Source of the DNA: Zonotrichia leucophrys gambelii
Taxonomy: Eukaryota > Chordata > Aves > Passeriformes > Passerellidae
DNA: 64,000 bases
Reading direction: 5' to 3'
Assembly: GCF_028769735.1 (NCBI RefSeq)
Contig: NC_088188.1
Location: 1,240,001-1,304,000 of the forward strand
Shown here: positions 44,431-57,325 of the stretch, piece by piece
How positions within the stretch are numbered: the first letter of the stretch is position 1
How the letters are laid out: every line of letters starts with the position of its first letter
Position numbers and translations under genes: made by a program
Notes under the pieces: model-generated
Seen by the model: only the letters and a program-made list of their open reading frames with translations
What the model was told of the DNA's origin: nothing
The model's database searches: none

Positions 44431-44755
44431 ATCAGTGTTCAGTGATAATGGGGCTTTGTGTGTGCTCAGCAGGCATTTAATAACTCACCTTGTTCTCATT
44501 TGCTCTGTGCTGTCTGTCATGGTTTGGGTGCTTTTAAACGTCTCCACAGCTATTTAGAATTACTCATCCTTCTGCAGCATGAAATGAGAATCTGAGCTCC
44601 AACTGCTGGGACAGAGCTTGTCACCGATGGGTTTCATCTCCTCTAATTACTGCTGAGACAGATGTCTGCAGCTCAGAGCCGTGACTCAGCTTCCAGGGAC
44701 ACACACTCCACGTGCTCCAGAAAAAGCTGGCGGGAACAAACTTCTTGTGCTTGGA
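44431..44755. other. Intron sequence, no gene
   Basis: Nothing recognised. Confidence 0.5.
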
Positions 44756-45002
44756 ACAGCCAGAGGGCAGGGCTAGATGGGATATTGGGAATGAGGAATT
44801 GTTCCCTGTGAGGGTGGGCAGGCCCTGGCACAGGGTGCCCAGAGCAGCTGTGGCTGCCCCTGGATCCCTGGCAGTGCCCAAGGCCAGGCTGGACAGGGCT
44901 GGGAGCAGCCTGGGACAGTGGGAGGTGTCCCTGCCATGGCAGGGGTGGGATGGGGTGAGATTTAAAATCCCTTCAAACCCAAAGGACTCCAGGATCCCAT
45001 GA
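44756..45002 (+). mobile_element. CR1 LINE 3' fragment, sense
   Basis: AGCCAGAGGGCAGGGCTAGA to the CCAGGATCCCATGA end. Confidence 0.88.
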
Positions 45003-45914
45003 GGGTGTTTGGGGGTGATCTGCCCAAACCCCAGCCCTGTCCTTGGCCAGGAGTCCAAGCCCTGCCTGGAGAGAGAGAATGGGGCTGGCTCAGAGCTCCC
45101 AGCAGCCATCCCATGGACACGGCTCAGCCCAGACAGCCCACTAGGCACTAGAAACTCAATTTCCATGGAAATTCCATCTGGAAATTCCTTTCCATCCTCA
45201 CCAGTCCCTGATAAGGCACAGAGCAGGACAGAGGCACAGGCACTGCTATCCTGGAGCTTATCCAGTCTGCCCTGCAGTGACTGACTGGGAGCACTGGGGA
45301 GACACACAAAGGTTTAACCATGGAGGCTGCTCACCAGACCCAATGAACTCTCCATGGTGGCAATCAGCCCCACACCAGCTGATTTAACTTCTCCTCAGCT
45401 CCAGGATTCCTCTCCACCTGCCTTAAACCCAGACTTTGCTGGGTCCCACCCGTGCTGCTCAAAGCACAGCAATCCCTGGTGCTGCCAATGGCATCTGTGA
45501 TGGTGGCACAGGGACTTGGGCCTGGTCCCAGACCTGTAAAATCCCTTAAAATGAACTAATAGCAGCTGTTAAACAAATGTGGGATTCAAAGGCAGGCATT
45601 AATTTCTGCATTGTCAGGGGTCACAGCCCACATCATCTGCAATCCACAATTAAGGGGTGTTCAACTCCCTCCAGAAGGCAGCAACAATTACTCAGGACAA
45701 TGAAACTGTAGTTGCTGTTTTTCTCTGAAGTGCTTTGCTTTGCCCAAACCCCATTGTTGGATTTCATTTTCACACTGGTAGTGTTTCCCTTTCCTGTGTT
45801 TTCTAAATGAAAACCAAACCTCAGAGTTTTCACACCCCTAAAAAAAAAAGGAAAAGAAAGCTGGAAACCATTATTTTTCTCATTTTCCCTTTTTGCTTTG
45901 GAAAGAAGCTTTAC
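45003..45914. other. Intron sequence, no gene
   Basis: Ends with an A-run near 45840. No gene. Confidence 0.5.
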
Positions 45915-46092
45915 CAGCCAGAGGGCAGGGCTGGATGGGATGTTAGGAATGAGGAATTGTTCCCTGGCAGGGTGGTGAGGCCCTGGCACAGCTGTGGCTG
46001 CCCCACAGCTGTGGAGCAGCCTGGGACAGTGGGAGATGTCCCTGCCATGGCACTGGATGGGATTTAATGTCCCTTCCAACCCAAATCTGTCC
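45915..46092 (+). mobile_element. CR1 LINE 3' fragment, sense
   Basis: CCAGCCAGAGGGCAGGGCTG to TCCCTTCCAACCCAAA, with an internal deletion relative to 44756. Confidence 0.85.
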
Positions 46093-47586
46093 CTCCACCT
46101 GTGTCCCTTCCATCCCACAGATAGCCCAGCAGTGGGGGCAGACACAGAGAGATTTCCAGAGGGGTGAGATGGGGATTGCAGAGTTCACCCACACATGGGA
46201 TTGTTTAGGAGGAGCTGAGGTTGGGCACCCCACCCTCCCGGGGCTCTGGAGATGCTCCTGGCAGTGCCTGGTGCAAGCAGCATTTTTTAGCCCTAAGGCA
46301 ATGTCTGTCAAAATCAATACAAAATTCCTACAAACCTCACCAGACACTGAATAAGGACTAAAATATTCAGTCACCAGCAAGAAGCTTGAGCCGTAGTTAA
46401 GTCCTTATTAAGCAGAATAAACAGATTAACCTAAAAAAAAAAAATTAAATGAAAAGCTTTTGTCTGTGCTGGCTGGCCACAGAGGGAGGGGATGAGAGGC
46501 CTGTGCAGGGCCAGGTGGGAGCAGCAGAGTCAAACTCCTCCAAAGACAGGGATTTCTTGGGACAGGCTTTAAGTCAGGCTCATCTGGTTTGCCTTGCCCT
46601 GGTCCCTGATGTCTCCCTGCTGTGAGGGATGCAGCACCCAGCTCCCTCCTGCACTAATGAGGTTCATTAAGATTAAACAGCTAATTTCTACACAACTCTG
46701 TTCCTACAGATGCCACAGCAGAGACTCTGCCTGCCCTAAACCCAGGGACTGAGCTGTGGGTGCAGGCCCAGGGCTGCCCTACCCCTGTTGGTAGGACAAC
46801 CCCAAACTGTACAGACACAGTCACAGTGACAGTCACAGTGACAGTCACACTGACAGTCACAGTGACAGTCACAGTGACAGTCACACTGTCACAGCCACTG
46901 CTGGCCAAACAATTTCAGGTTTCTGAGCTCATCCACACCACAACATCAAATCAAATCTCTAGAACAGCAGGAAACCTGCAGTGAAACATGGGAAGAAAAC
47001 ATCTTTGAAAACTCAAAGGGTGACTCACTCGAGGAGTGCAAGGACTGGTGAGAACTGGGATGCTGAGAGGATTTAAAAATCAGAATAACGAGCCCCAAAT
47101 GTCAGAGGATGAGCAGTGAATCCGTGACTCACATGGCTGGGGGGTTCCCTCAGGCAGCACCCACTGAAACCCATGAGAAGGGCAGGTCCAGGAGCCCTGG
47201 GCACTCCTGACACTCTCTATGACCAGAGCCACCAAACTGAAGGACAAATCAAAAATCCAGAGCTGGGCAGATCAAATCTGGCAGTCTCTGATCAGCCTCA
47301 TGTGATTTCACTCTTACTCTGAAATCTGTTGGCTTCAGCCCACGGTGAAAAGACACATTCCAAGTAAAGGCATATTCTTACTCTGCTCTGCCATCTGCAA
47401 ATCATTATTCCTCCTTCATAAAAATAACTAAGAGCAAAGGGCTATAAGAAAAGGAATAAATTCCTTAGCTCCTTCCAATGAGAATTTTTACCAGCAGCCA
47501 AAACGGAGGAGAAAAGACCTGGGTGCAGCGTGTCCACTTCCAAAGCTGAGGGAAAAGGGGAGCAGAAAATGTCTGCAGGAGTAGAA
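46093..47586. other. Intron sequence with a 12-bp minisatellite
   Basis: The only structured part is 46815-46893. A run of A lies at 46433-46445. Confidence 0.5.
46815..46893. repeat. 12-bp minisatellite (ACAGTCACAGTG)
   Basis: About 6.5 units, some with CACTG variants. Alternating GTGACTGT-type steps make it partly self-complementary. Confidence 0.93.
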
Positions 47587-47979
47587 TGTCACAGACATCT
47601 TTTTATGAAAAATCCTTTCCTTAGGATTTTTTCCTCCTGAGAAGCTGAGAAGCCTCAGGAACAAAATGTAAACAATGATTATCTGCTGCTGTGGAATGCA
47701 ACAGGTGCATCTGTGATTGGTCTCATGGGGTTGTTTCTAATTAATGGCCAATCACAGTCAGCTGGCTCGGACAGAGAGAGTCTGAGATGAAGCCTTTGTT
47801 ATCATTCTTTCTGATTCTATTCTTAGCTTAGCCAGCCTTCTGAGGAAACCTTTTCTTCTATTCTTTTAGTATAGTTTTAGTGTAATATATATCATAAAAT
47901 AATAAATCAAGCCTTCTGAAACATGGAGTCAGACCCTCATCTCTTCCCTCATCCAAAAACCCCTGTGAACACCATCACA
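47587..47979 (+). mobile_element. Solo LTR, family X1
   Basis: TGTCACAGACATC to CCATCACA, with GTAGAA before and GGAGAA after (one mismatch). Confidence 0.9.
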
Positions 47980-48043
47980 GGAGAACACATCCCAAATCTC
48001 CCCAGAGCACTGAACTGACAGAGCACTGGATCAGATACTGGGG

Positions 48044-48236
48044 AGGAATTGTTCCCTGTGAGGGTGGGCAGGCCCTGGCACAGGGTGCCCAGAGCAGCTG
48101 GGGCTGCCCCTGGATCCCTGGCAGTGCCCAAGGCCAGGCTGGACAGGGCTGGGAGCAGCCTGGGACAGTGGGAGGTGTCCCTGCCCAAACAAGGTGGTTT
48201 TTAAGGTCCCTTCCACCCCAAACCATTCTGGAACTC
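48044..48236 (+). mobile_element. CR1 LINE 3' fragment, sense
   Basis: GAGGAATTGTTCCCTGTGAG to CCAAACCATTCTGGAA. Confidence 0.88.
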
Positions 48237-49474
48237 TGGGGTGCTGCTGACACAGAGCCAGCAAGGAGCCATCTTGAGGGGTGTGTGCCCCCAGCCCTGC
48301 CCAGGCTGGCAGGACCATTTCTGTCTTTGGCTTCATCCTGCCCTGGGAATGAGGGGGAGAAGCCTGGCCCAAAGAAAGCAGTTGTTCAGCTGCTATCTCA
48401 TGATCTTTTGGATGGATATTTTTTCCTTTCCAATGTGAGTCATGAGACTGGAACGAGTGAGATTGTAAAATAAAAAAGTTATCAGCTCTCCATCACTGGA
48501 AACAAAAAATCCCTTTTTCTCTCCAGTGACAATTAACAAGGAGCAACAGCAGATAAAGTGGAGCTGGCTGCTTCCTTCCCCTTCAAATAACTGAACCCCC
48601 CCCAGACCTGCTGCTCCTTATCTGCAGCACAGTCCCTGGAGATGAGGCTGTCTCCACAAGAAGGATAAGGATGTACAGGTAAAAAGCAGATAAAGAGATG
48701 GGGGAAATGCTCAGCAGGCTAAAAAAAGAGGCCAAAATCTGCAGAGCTCTTGGTGAGAAGCAGCACCAAGAGGAGGAGAGATGAGAGGGAAAGGAGGAAC
48801 TCCTGGAGTTGGGTTGACAAAGGTGCCATGCACAGCCTGAGCTCCTGGGGCCTCTCCTGGGGCTCCTGTGGCAATATGGGATTACAGCTGCAGCAGAGGG
48901 GAGCTGGAGGTTAAATCTCAGCTCCCTGTAAAAGCTCCTTTGGCCATGTCCAGCCCTGCTCAGTGAAGGTGGTGTTGGGTTCCTGACCCTTCTCCAGCTG
49001 TCCTGCCCCACTCCAGGCTGACACACAGCAGGTTCTGTTGTTGCCCTCCAGGTCTTCCAGTAGATTCAGGTCCAGGTGGGGTTTGGCTTTCCCAATCCCA
49101 CCCTCACACACCTGGGGTGTGTGAGAATCCAGACACAGTTAATAGTAGTTAATAGCAGTTCAGTGACCATGTAGGCAGCAGGCTCTGGATGAGCAGCATG
49201 TGTGGACTGGTTTTTGTGAGACAGTTGAATATTGCTTCTTCCTCTTTGAAGTTGTGGGAGGAAAAGCAAGTTGAAGCATTGGTGCAATGATTCTCTCACA
49301 GGGAAAGTCACTGACACATCTGCTCTGTTACCTACAGAACCTGGGATTTAATTGAACAAATAAACACAAAGATCGTGTCAGGATTCTCCCGGAGAGATCT
49401 GACTCTGCTTTCACCTTTGGAATGGGTGAAAATGGTGAAAATGGCACCTGACATTTTTCATATGTCAGGAGCGA
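48237..49474. other. Intron sequence, no gene
   Basis: About 1.2 kb. Nothing recognised. Confidence 0.5.
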
Positions 49475-49547
49475 TCTATTCTATTCTATTCTATTCTATT
49501 CTATTCTATTCTATTCTATTCTATTCTATTCTATTCTATTCTATTCT
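49475..49547. repeat. TATTC pentanucleotide microsatellite
   Basis: About 14 perfect units. Unlike the others it does not lie in a recognisable LTR. Confidence 0.97.
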
Positions 49548-50374
49548 TTCTTCATCCACACATTCTCCCGCCACCTCTCCTTGACCTCCTGCATGTCCCA
49601 ATGAGCCATGGGCAGATGGTCCTGGAAAATCAACCCGTCCACCTGGACCTTGCTTCAGTTTGTGTTCTTTATTTCAAAGAAAGGTCAATGTAAAGTAACT
49701 CAGAGCATGTCCCAATCCTTTTGGATCTCCTTCCTGAGCTGAGGAGTCCCAGCAAGCTCTACCAAAGCTGCACTTAGACATCACACTGCTAAACTACCAC
49801 AGATGAGACATCACAGAGAGATGATTTGGGCTTTGTTTTTCTTGAGAAAAAAAAAGTGCTGGAAGCAATTTTACCTCTCTTTTATCCAAACCTGAAACAT
49901 ATTATTGAGCTCTCTAGATTCCATTAAGGCATCAAAGCTGTGTTCCACACCATAATTCTTTCAAAAAAAGAGAAAAAAATCCAAACTCCAAAGTCTGCTT
50001 TCAGCTTGAACTGTCACAATATTTTCCAGACGTGGTGGAGGTACACGCTGAGGACTGCCAGTCATCCTCAATGTCTTCCCTGGAAAGGACAATTCTGCTT
50101 CCTGCTTGCTAAGTTTTTAATTCCTTTTGTGGGCACACTTCATCCTAAGTTTCTGTGAAAGGTAAGCAAACAAGCTGTGATTTGCACAGGACGCCCACGG
50201 ACACATGTGAGAGACAGCCCAGCAGACACAGCACTGCTGCTCCCACAGACAGGCAGGGAGCAATGAACACTCCAGCAGGGCTGTGGGCTCTCAGCAGGGC
50301 TCAGGACAGCACTAAAATCTCTGCTGGTACCCCTTGGAGCCAGAAAAAGTCTGGTTTAATTGGATTTATTGGTC
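49548..50374. other. Intron sequence, no gene
   Basis: Nothing recognised. Confidence 0.5.
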
Positions 50375-50380
50375 ACCAAG

Positions 50381-50828
50381 TATTGTATTTGCAGGGACCC
50401 CCATGGCAGGGAGAAATGATGAATCTGACTCCATGTTCTCAGAAGGCTAATTTATTACTCTATTCTATTCTATTCTATATACTATACTATACTATACTAT
50501 ACTATACTATACTATACTATACTATACTATAAAGAATACAGAAAGGATACTTACAGAATGCTAAAAAGGTAATAATGAAAACTCCTGACTCTCTCCCGAG
50601 GCCTGACACAGCTTGGCCCTGACTGGCAAAAGAGTGAAAACAACTCCCAGCAGAATCCAATGGAACAATCACCTGTGGGTAAGCAATCTCCAAACACATT
50701 CCACATGTGAGCAAAACACAGGAGAAGCAAATGAGATAAGAATTGTTTTCCTTTTCTCTGAGGCTTCTCAGCTTCCCAGCAGAAAAATCCTGGGCTAAAG
50801 GATTTTTCCAGAGAATGTGAATGCTACA
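50381..50828 (-). mobile_element. Solo LTR, family X2, minus strand
   Basis: Reverse complement starts TGTAGCATTCAC. The other end has decayed (TATTG for TGTTG). ACCAAG at 50375-50380 and 50829-50834 is an exact 6-bp duplication. It contains the array at 50456-50530. Confidence 0.9.
50456..50530. repeat. TATTC then TATAC pentanucleotide array
   Basis: About four TATTC units followed by about 11 TATAC units at the AT site of the X2 LTR. Confidence 0.95.
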
Positions 50829-50834
50829 ACCAAG

Positions 50835-51605
50835 AGACTCTCCTGCATGCTGGGTTTCCCTGTCCCAGTGTCAGCCCCTGCTCTGACCCCACCATTCTGT
50901 TCCCACCTTTCCCTTCCTCCTGGCTGCTCCCACATGGGGCTCTGCTCCCCTGCACCCCAAACACCCCCAGATGAACAGACCAAAGCAAACAGAAGGGTCT
51001 TTGATAAACCAGCCCAACTCTTGTCAATGTTGGCAATTCCACACTCTCCAAGAGCTTTTTTTGCCTTTCACATGAGGACTCAATGTTGCCTTGATTTTTT
51101 AAAGTTTTTCTAAGCTTTCTGATGTTTGCATTCTTGTAATGAACTTTCTCACACACTTTATGCAAAACTTATTGTTTTGCATTATTTTATGGAAGAAGAG
51201 AAATTTGATAGACTGTTAGTTTGTCCAGTGTCATTGGAGAGGTGGCACTGTCACCCTCCAATCCACTGTCACTTTTAGAAATCTTTAAATGTTGAAGTCA
51301 GAAATTAAAAATTCTCTTTTCACCTTAGAAGAGCTGCATGTCCATGTTGTGTTATTTCCTGTCCTACAGTGACAACTCTGAGTCAGGCTGAGACCTGAGA
51401 CCACTTCTGACCAATTCCATCCCTTTGGCAGTTTTTAGATGAAAAAAACAGGGAATTGTGACATCTTGGCCCCCTCAAGATCCACCTGAAGCCAGGCAAG
51501 CTGAGCCCAGCTTAGTGACAGGATGTCAGGAGTATTAAAGCTGTTCAAGAGAGGATCTGCTCCCACCAGGAGCAGCCATGGTCACCAGGCTGGCAGCAGG
51601 TCCAT
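50835..51605. other. Intron sequence, no gene
   Basis: Nothing recognised. Confidence 0.5.
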
Positions 51606-51685
51606 GGAATCAGAGAATGTTCGAGTGGTTTGGGATGGAAGGGACCTTAATCCAGGCCTGGAATGGCAGGGACAGCTTCCATCAG
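51606..51685 (-). mobile_element. CR1 LINE 3' end, antisense, short
   Basis: GAATCAGAGAATGTTCGAGT then GGTTTGGGATGGAAGGGACC. Confidence 0.7.
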
Positions 51686-51910
51686 GGATGGAAGGTGCAT
51701 GATGGATGGACACCAGGAACTGGTGCAGGTCCAGGCCAGAAGGCAGCATGTCACCCTTAGGAGAAGCTTCTCCTCTCCTCTCCAGGGAGCTTCAGTCCAA
51801 AGGGATATTTATAAAGGGATACTTATTGTTTCAGGAAGGTGGTGCCAGGAGCCCCCTGCCCACCCCCTGGCTCCAGGCACATTCCTGGATCTGCTCCCGC
51901 TCCGAGGGCA

Positions 51911-52322
51911 CAGTGGGGTCACAAAGAGATCACAGCAGGATCATGATGGGATCACAAGAGGGTCACAATGGGATCATGATGGGATCACAAAGGGATCACA
52001 ATGGGATCACGATGGGGTCATGATGGGGTCACAACAGGGTCACAAGAGGATCACAATGGGATCACAATGGATCATGATGAGATCACAAGAGGATCAGGAT
52101 GGGATCACAACGGGATCACAATGGGACTATGATGGGATCACAATGGGATCACAGTGGGGTGACAATGAGGTCACAACAGGATCACAACGGGATCACAATG
52201 GGACTATGATGGGATCACAATGGGATTGCAACGGGATCATGATGGGATCACAAGGGGATCATGATGGGATCACAACAGGATCATGATGGGATCACAGTAG
52301 GATCATGATGGGATCACAGTGG
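51911..52322. repeat. 12-bp minisatellite (GATCACAATGGG), about 34 units
   Basis: Imperfect GATCACAATGGG and GATCATGATGGG units over about 410 bp. The 12-bp period keeps frames open, producing a spurious repetitive peptide. Confidence 0.95.
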
Positions 52323-52654
52323 TTGGCTGCCCCAACCCAAACACTGCACTGTGCTCTCCAAACAAAGGCCCTGTAGCCTTTCCCTGATGACTTTTTCACA
52401 CACTCAGTCAGCCCAGGGTGAGTCAGTGCAGCATTAATGGGCAGCCCATGGAGCAGCCCCACGTGTGCCCAGCCCAGCACAGGCTCCCCAATCCCAGCAC
52501 CTGCAAAGTCACACCAGTCAGCATCTCCAGGGCTTGATCTTCAGGGGATTGACTTTTTACCTTGCTTCTTGCCCTGCAAAGGCTTCCCAGCTACTGGAAC
52601 AGCAGCTCAAGCCTATTTTGTCACATTTAAAACTTGTTCAAAAATGTAGGATTT
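52323..52654. other. Intron sequence, no gene
   Basis: Nothing recognised. Confidence 0.5.
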
Positions 52655-52732
52655 GTGATATGGTTCAGTGGTTCAGATTGGACCTAAACATTGGAGGTCT
52701 TTTCCAACCTTAATGATTCTGTGATTGCCTTT
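52655..52732 (+). mobile_element. CR1-like 3' end, sense, short
   Basis: GGAGGTCTTTTCCAACCTTA then ATGATTCTGTGATT. Confidence 0.65.
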
Positions 52733-53894
52733 AATATCAGTTTGATAACAGCATGAATATTTAACAGTAAATGGAAAACAGGTGAGAATACCCTCAGAAG
52801 CTGCTCCCACCCCTGTACAGCCAGGGCTGTGATGGCTTTTGGTGCAGCACTAGCTACTGAGTCCTTCAAAAAACCCTCATTTTCAACAAAGCTCAAAGCT
52901 CAGACTGAAGAAAATACACCCAAGGTCCTCATGAATTCTAAGCTGTTCCTTTATCTCTTAAACTCAGCAAATCAGAATATGCTGAGATTCTGTGACCATC
53001 TATTCAGGGTAACACGTGATTTTTATTCTTGGAATTAGTGGTAATTCACTGGGAGCTGGATTTGCAGAGCATTGTGGCCAAATATACTCTCTGCTGCATA
53101 AAAAGGCACGAGAAAGACTCCTTATTCCCATTTTAAATATGGGGAATCAATGTATAAAATAGTTGTTCAGAATTCCAGAAGGAAAAGCCAGGCCACAATC
53201 CAGTGCTGGTTTCTGCAAAGGACTGACCTCCCCAGTGCCCAGGAAATTGGTGAAATAATACATTTACTGCAGAGAATAAGTAAGGATGGGAGGAATGCAG
53301 GAGGAAAAAGGGAAAAAAATCTTGCTTTTTACTTATTTATAGCCCCAGTCTGTGCTGCTGAAGACTGTGCCTGCTCACACCCAGGAGACTGCACAGAACC
53401 ATGGCCAGATGGGCAAATTCCCTACAAAAATCTCAGAAGGGACATGGAAATGGATCTTTTTTCCCAATCAGGAAGCTTAAACTGACAACATTCACTTTGC
53501 AGAAAAGTAATTTTGCAGCTTTGAGCCCTGCTTTGCAGCAATGATGGAGAAATTCACGAAATCCCTGGAATGAATGCAAGCCTGGACCTGGCTGGGATGT
53601 TAAACCTGAATCTCATCAGGGAGGAGAAAAGGCTGGGGTTCAATTCATGCTCTGAATTTATCACAGCTGTGAACATGAGGGAGCCAGGGAAACAATGCAT
53701 TGTGCTGCTTCAGCATTTCTGGCTTCAGGCTCCCAAATTTCAGCATTTTCAGCTGGTGTAAGTAAGGCTTGGTCCATGGAATCTTCATCCTCAAAGGAAT
53801 TGATGGCATTTAAATCAGTTGTTAATGCTGCCACGATTTCTCTCTACCAAAAATAAAGCAGCCCTGACTTTTACAAGGAAGATAATAGATATGG
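52733..53894. other. Intron sequence, no gene
   Basis: About 1.2 kb. Nothing recognised. Confidence 0.5.
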
Positions 53895-54290
53895 AACACA
53901 AGTGCTGTGAGGAATGAGTGAGGGAGCTGGGGGTGCTCAGCCTGGAGAAAAGGAGACTCAGGGGTGCCCTTATCAGTCTCTAAAACTCCCTGAAAGGTGC
54001 CTGTGCTCAGCTGGGGCTGGGCTCTGTCTCCAGGAGCACTGACACAACCAGAGCACACAGTCTCAAGCTGCAAGGGGAATATATGTTGGATATTAGGGAA
54101 AAGTCTTTTATGGAAAGGGTGATGAAGTTCTGGAATGTTCTGCCCAGGGAGGTGGTGCAGTCCCCATCCCTGGGTGTGTTTAACAAAGCCTGGATGTGGC
54201 ACTGGGCTTAGTTCAGGTGTTGGGGCTGGGTTGGACTCCGCGATCTTTGAGGTCTCTTCCAACCCAGTCATTCTGTGAATTCTGTGAATA
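53895..54290 (+). mobile_element. CR1 LINE 3' end, sense, well preserved
   Basis: From GGGGGTGCTCAGCCTGGAGA through GGTTGGACTCCGCGATCTTT to repeated ATTCTGTGA. An uninterrupted relative of the split CR1 at 43213-44430. Confidence 0.9.
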
Positions 54291-55446
54291 ATAATATCTG
54301 TAATAATATTTATCCCCAGTCTATAGGCACTGATGTGAGATGCTGCTGGGGCAGGGCTGCTCAAGCCCTCCTGTGTGATACCATCAGGCTCTGCCTCCCC
54401 ACATCCCCATGGTCCCTGCACGCAGCAATTCAATTAAGGCACTGAAAGGCAGCTTCTCCAAGCACTGTGCCCAGACAGGCACAGCAATTCCTGCCCACAA
54501 TTAACCAGGCTGAGAAAACAAAATGAAATCTGAGAGCAGCCCTCATTCTCTATTGACTAAAATTCATACTCTGCTTGCAGATAAAGGCCACTGTCAATCC
54601 CCCCTGTCAGAGCCACTGGGAGGGAACCAAGGGAGGAAAGGCTGGAGCTGCTTTTCAAACCAGGGGGAGCTTCAAAGTGACAGCAGAGAGGAGCAGAAAG
54701 GCTGTGGGAAGCAGAGTGATGGATGGTTACACAGGCCCTGAGGAAAAACGGGATTATCTCAATAACCTTGAGGACAAACCCCTTCATTGTGGTGGGGGAT
54801 GCCTGGAATTCATTCCCTTGCTTTTTATTCCCCTGATCTTCAGCCATTTAAATCCTCTTTACTGTCCTGCTTGTCATGTTGTCCTCTTCTCCAGCCATTC
54901 TGACTTCAACACAGACTTGGGAAACTCATTCCTGATTTCAGTGAGAGGGCTGTGGTCCCCCCCTGCCACTGCTGGGGCAAACCCTGTCCTGTCCTCTCCT
55001 GTCTGAGCTGCCTGCACTTAAAACTCATCAGGTGTGATATTAAGAGAAAAGGTAAAGCAGAGACAGGGCTTACTTATTGATCTTTCTGCTTCACTTATGA
55101 GACATCACCAGAGGCAAGACCGCTCATCAGAATGTCATTTTATTGCAGTGACTTTTTTATTATGTGAAAAGTTGATTATAATCACATTTAAAATGTGAAA
55201 TTTTTATTATAATCACATTTATAATGTGAGATGTTGAGTTAAACATTTCACCCAGATCACAAAACTGATTTTATTTGGTGCTTCCAAGCAGTGCTAAAGT
55301 CTGGTGAGATTCTCCTTCCTTTTCCCAGTCTGGCTGATACTGAGTGCCCTGGAGAGCCTAGATGTGAAGTCCTTCCCTGGGCTCCAAGAATCCACAGCCT
55401 CTGCTCCCACTGACAAGTTTCCACTTTAAATTGTTGGAATTAATGG
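54291..55446. other. Intron sequence, no gene
   Basis: A short AATGTGA repeat with TTATAATCACATTTA copies lies near 55165-55230. No gene. Confidence 0.5.
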
Positions 55447-55998
55447 AATTTCAGAGTGGTTTGGGATAGAAGGGACCTTGAAGCCCATCCAGTGCCACCC
55501 CTGCCATGGCAGGGACACCTCCCACTGTCCCAGGCTGCTCCCAGCCCTGTCCAGCCTGGCCTTGGGCACTGCCAGGGATCCAGGGGCAGCCACAGCTGCT
55601 CTGGGCACCCTGTGCCAGGGCCTGCCCACCCTCACAGGGAACAATTCCTAATTCCCAACATCCCATCCAGTCCTGCCCTCTGGCACTGGGAGCCATTCCC
55701 TGTGTCCTGTTCCTCCATCTCCTGTCCAAAGTCTCTCTCCATGTTTCCTGCAGGCTCCTTCAGGCCCTGCAAGGCCACACTGAGGTGACCCCAAAGCTTC
55801 TCCTGTCCAGGTGAGCACTCCCAGCTGTGCCAGCCTTTCCTCCCAGCAGAGCTGCTCCATCCCTCTGCCCATCCTGGAGCCTCCTCTGGGCTCCTCCAGC
55901 AGCTCCAGCTCCTGCCTGTGCTGGGCCAGGGCTGGGGCAGCTCTGCAGGTGGGGGCTCACCTGGGCAAGGGGCACAATCCCTATCCCTGCCCTGCTGC
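55447..55998 (-). mobile_element. CR1 LINE, antisense, uninterrupted
   Basis: The longest intact CR1 tail in the window. It proves the empty site of the LTR at 934-1433 (CAGCACAGGCAGGAGCTGGA in reverse complement near 55910). Confidence 0.9.
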
Positions 55999-56250
55999 CG
56001 GCAACAAACACAATTCAGTTTGGAACTAATCTCTGAAGCATCCACAGTGTTCCAAGCTCATATTTTAAGCACATAAAACCCACTGTCACGTGGAATTTCA
56101 TTCAAATTTATGGAACTGCCTGGAAATAGAAATCCTGAGATGGCTGTTCCCAGGAAATCCCATCTCAGACAGCAGCTTTCCCTCAGAACTGGGGCAGGGT
56201 CACTGCCAAGTCCTTGGCAGGCCCCACATCTCAGATATGACATATTTGTG

Positions 56251-56946
56251 TGTCCTGGGTTGTAAAATGTGGTTTGGGTGTCTGCGTTCTGTTCCCACCT
56301 GTCAGAGCTGGGGCAGTTCTCTGCTGTCCATGGGCAGTTTTTTCTTTATCTCTCCCACAGCCAACCCTCCCTCCAGGAGATCTCTGCTGTCCATGGCCAC
56401 TGAGTGTCCCTGCAGGGCTGATCCAATCCCAGCATCCCATGGGGAGATGCTCCGCCCAGGGGAGGAGCCAAGCATTCCTACCTGGATCCAATCTGAGCCT
56501 GGCACAGCACAGCAGCCTTTGCCCCCTGCATTGCCAGAGGAGCAGCTTTCTGCTGCCCTGCATGGCCAGAGGGAGCCCAGGCCCATCTGCAGCAGCCCTG
56601 GAGCTGCAGAGGAAAACTCCCCCCTTGTGCAGGATCCCTGCTGCAGCAGAGCCACAGCTGGCACTGCAGGAGGGCTGAGCCCCCATGGATGGGGCTGGGA
56701 CACCCCCCTGACACACAGGGGGCAGGGACTGCTCTCACTCTGTCAGGGTTGGTTTGTATCACTGCATTTGTATTTTACTTTTATTTTTTTCCCTAGTAAA
56801 GAACTGTTATTCCTATTCCCATACCTTTGCCTGAGGACCCCTTAATTTCAAAATTATAATAATTCAGAGGCAGGGGGTTTACATTTTCCATTTCAGGGGA
56901 AGCTCCTTCCTTCCTTAGCAGACACCTGGCTTTTCAAACCAAGACA
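56251..56946 (+). mobile_element. Solo LTR, family B1, full length
   Basis: TGTCCTGGGTTG to CCAAGACA. No clear duplication because an X1 LTR landed at its very end. Confidence 0.9.
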
Positions 56947-56950
56947 TTAT

Positions 56951-57325
56951 TGTCGCAGACATCTTTTATGGAAAATCCTTTCCTTAGGATTTTTCCTCCT
57001 GAGAAGCTGGGAGGCCTCAGGAACAAAATGTAAACAATGGTTATCTGCTGCTGTGGAATGCAACAGGTGCATCTGTGATTGGCCCATGTTGGATGTTTCT
57101 AATTAATGGCCAATCACAGTCAGCTGGCTCAGAGAGAGAGCCTGAGCCACAAACCTGTTATCATTCTTTCCTTTTCTGTTCTTAGCCAGCCCTCTGATGA
57201 AATCCTTTCTTCAATTCTTTTAGTATAGTTTTAATATATCATTAAATAATAAATCAGCCTTCTGAAACATGGAGTCAGATCCTCATCTCTTCCCTCATCC
57301 TCAGACCCCTGTGAACACTGTCACA
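56951..57325 (+). mobile_element. Solo LTR, family X1
   Basis: TGTCGCAGACATC to CTGTCACA. CATTAT at 56945-56950 and 57326-57331 is an exact 6-bp duplication. Confidence 0.92.

Noticed and set aside
44621..45307. 228-residue minus-strand open frame
   Set aside because: Mostly antisense CR1 tail. Similar peptides appear wherever this tail occurs.
46681..46984. Val-Thr repeat peptide on both strands
   Set aside because: Translation of the 12-bp ACAGTCACAGTG array.
51663..52286. Open frame with repeated GSQWDHDG-type peptide
   Set aside because: Produced by the 12-bp minisatellite, whose period is a multiple of three. No start context or homology.
56090..56845. 251-residue open frame, repeated in part at 5300 and 27358
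   Set aside because: The repetition follows the B1 LTR copies. LTRs are non-coding here and the frame is not kept over equivalent ends.
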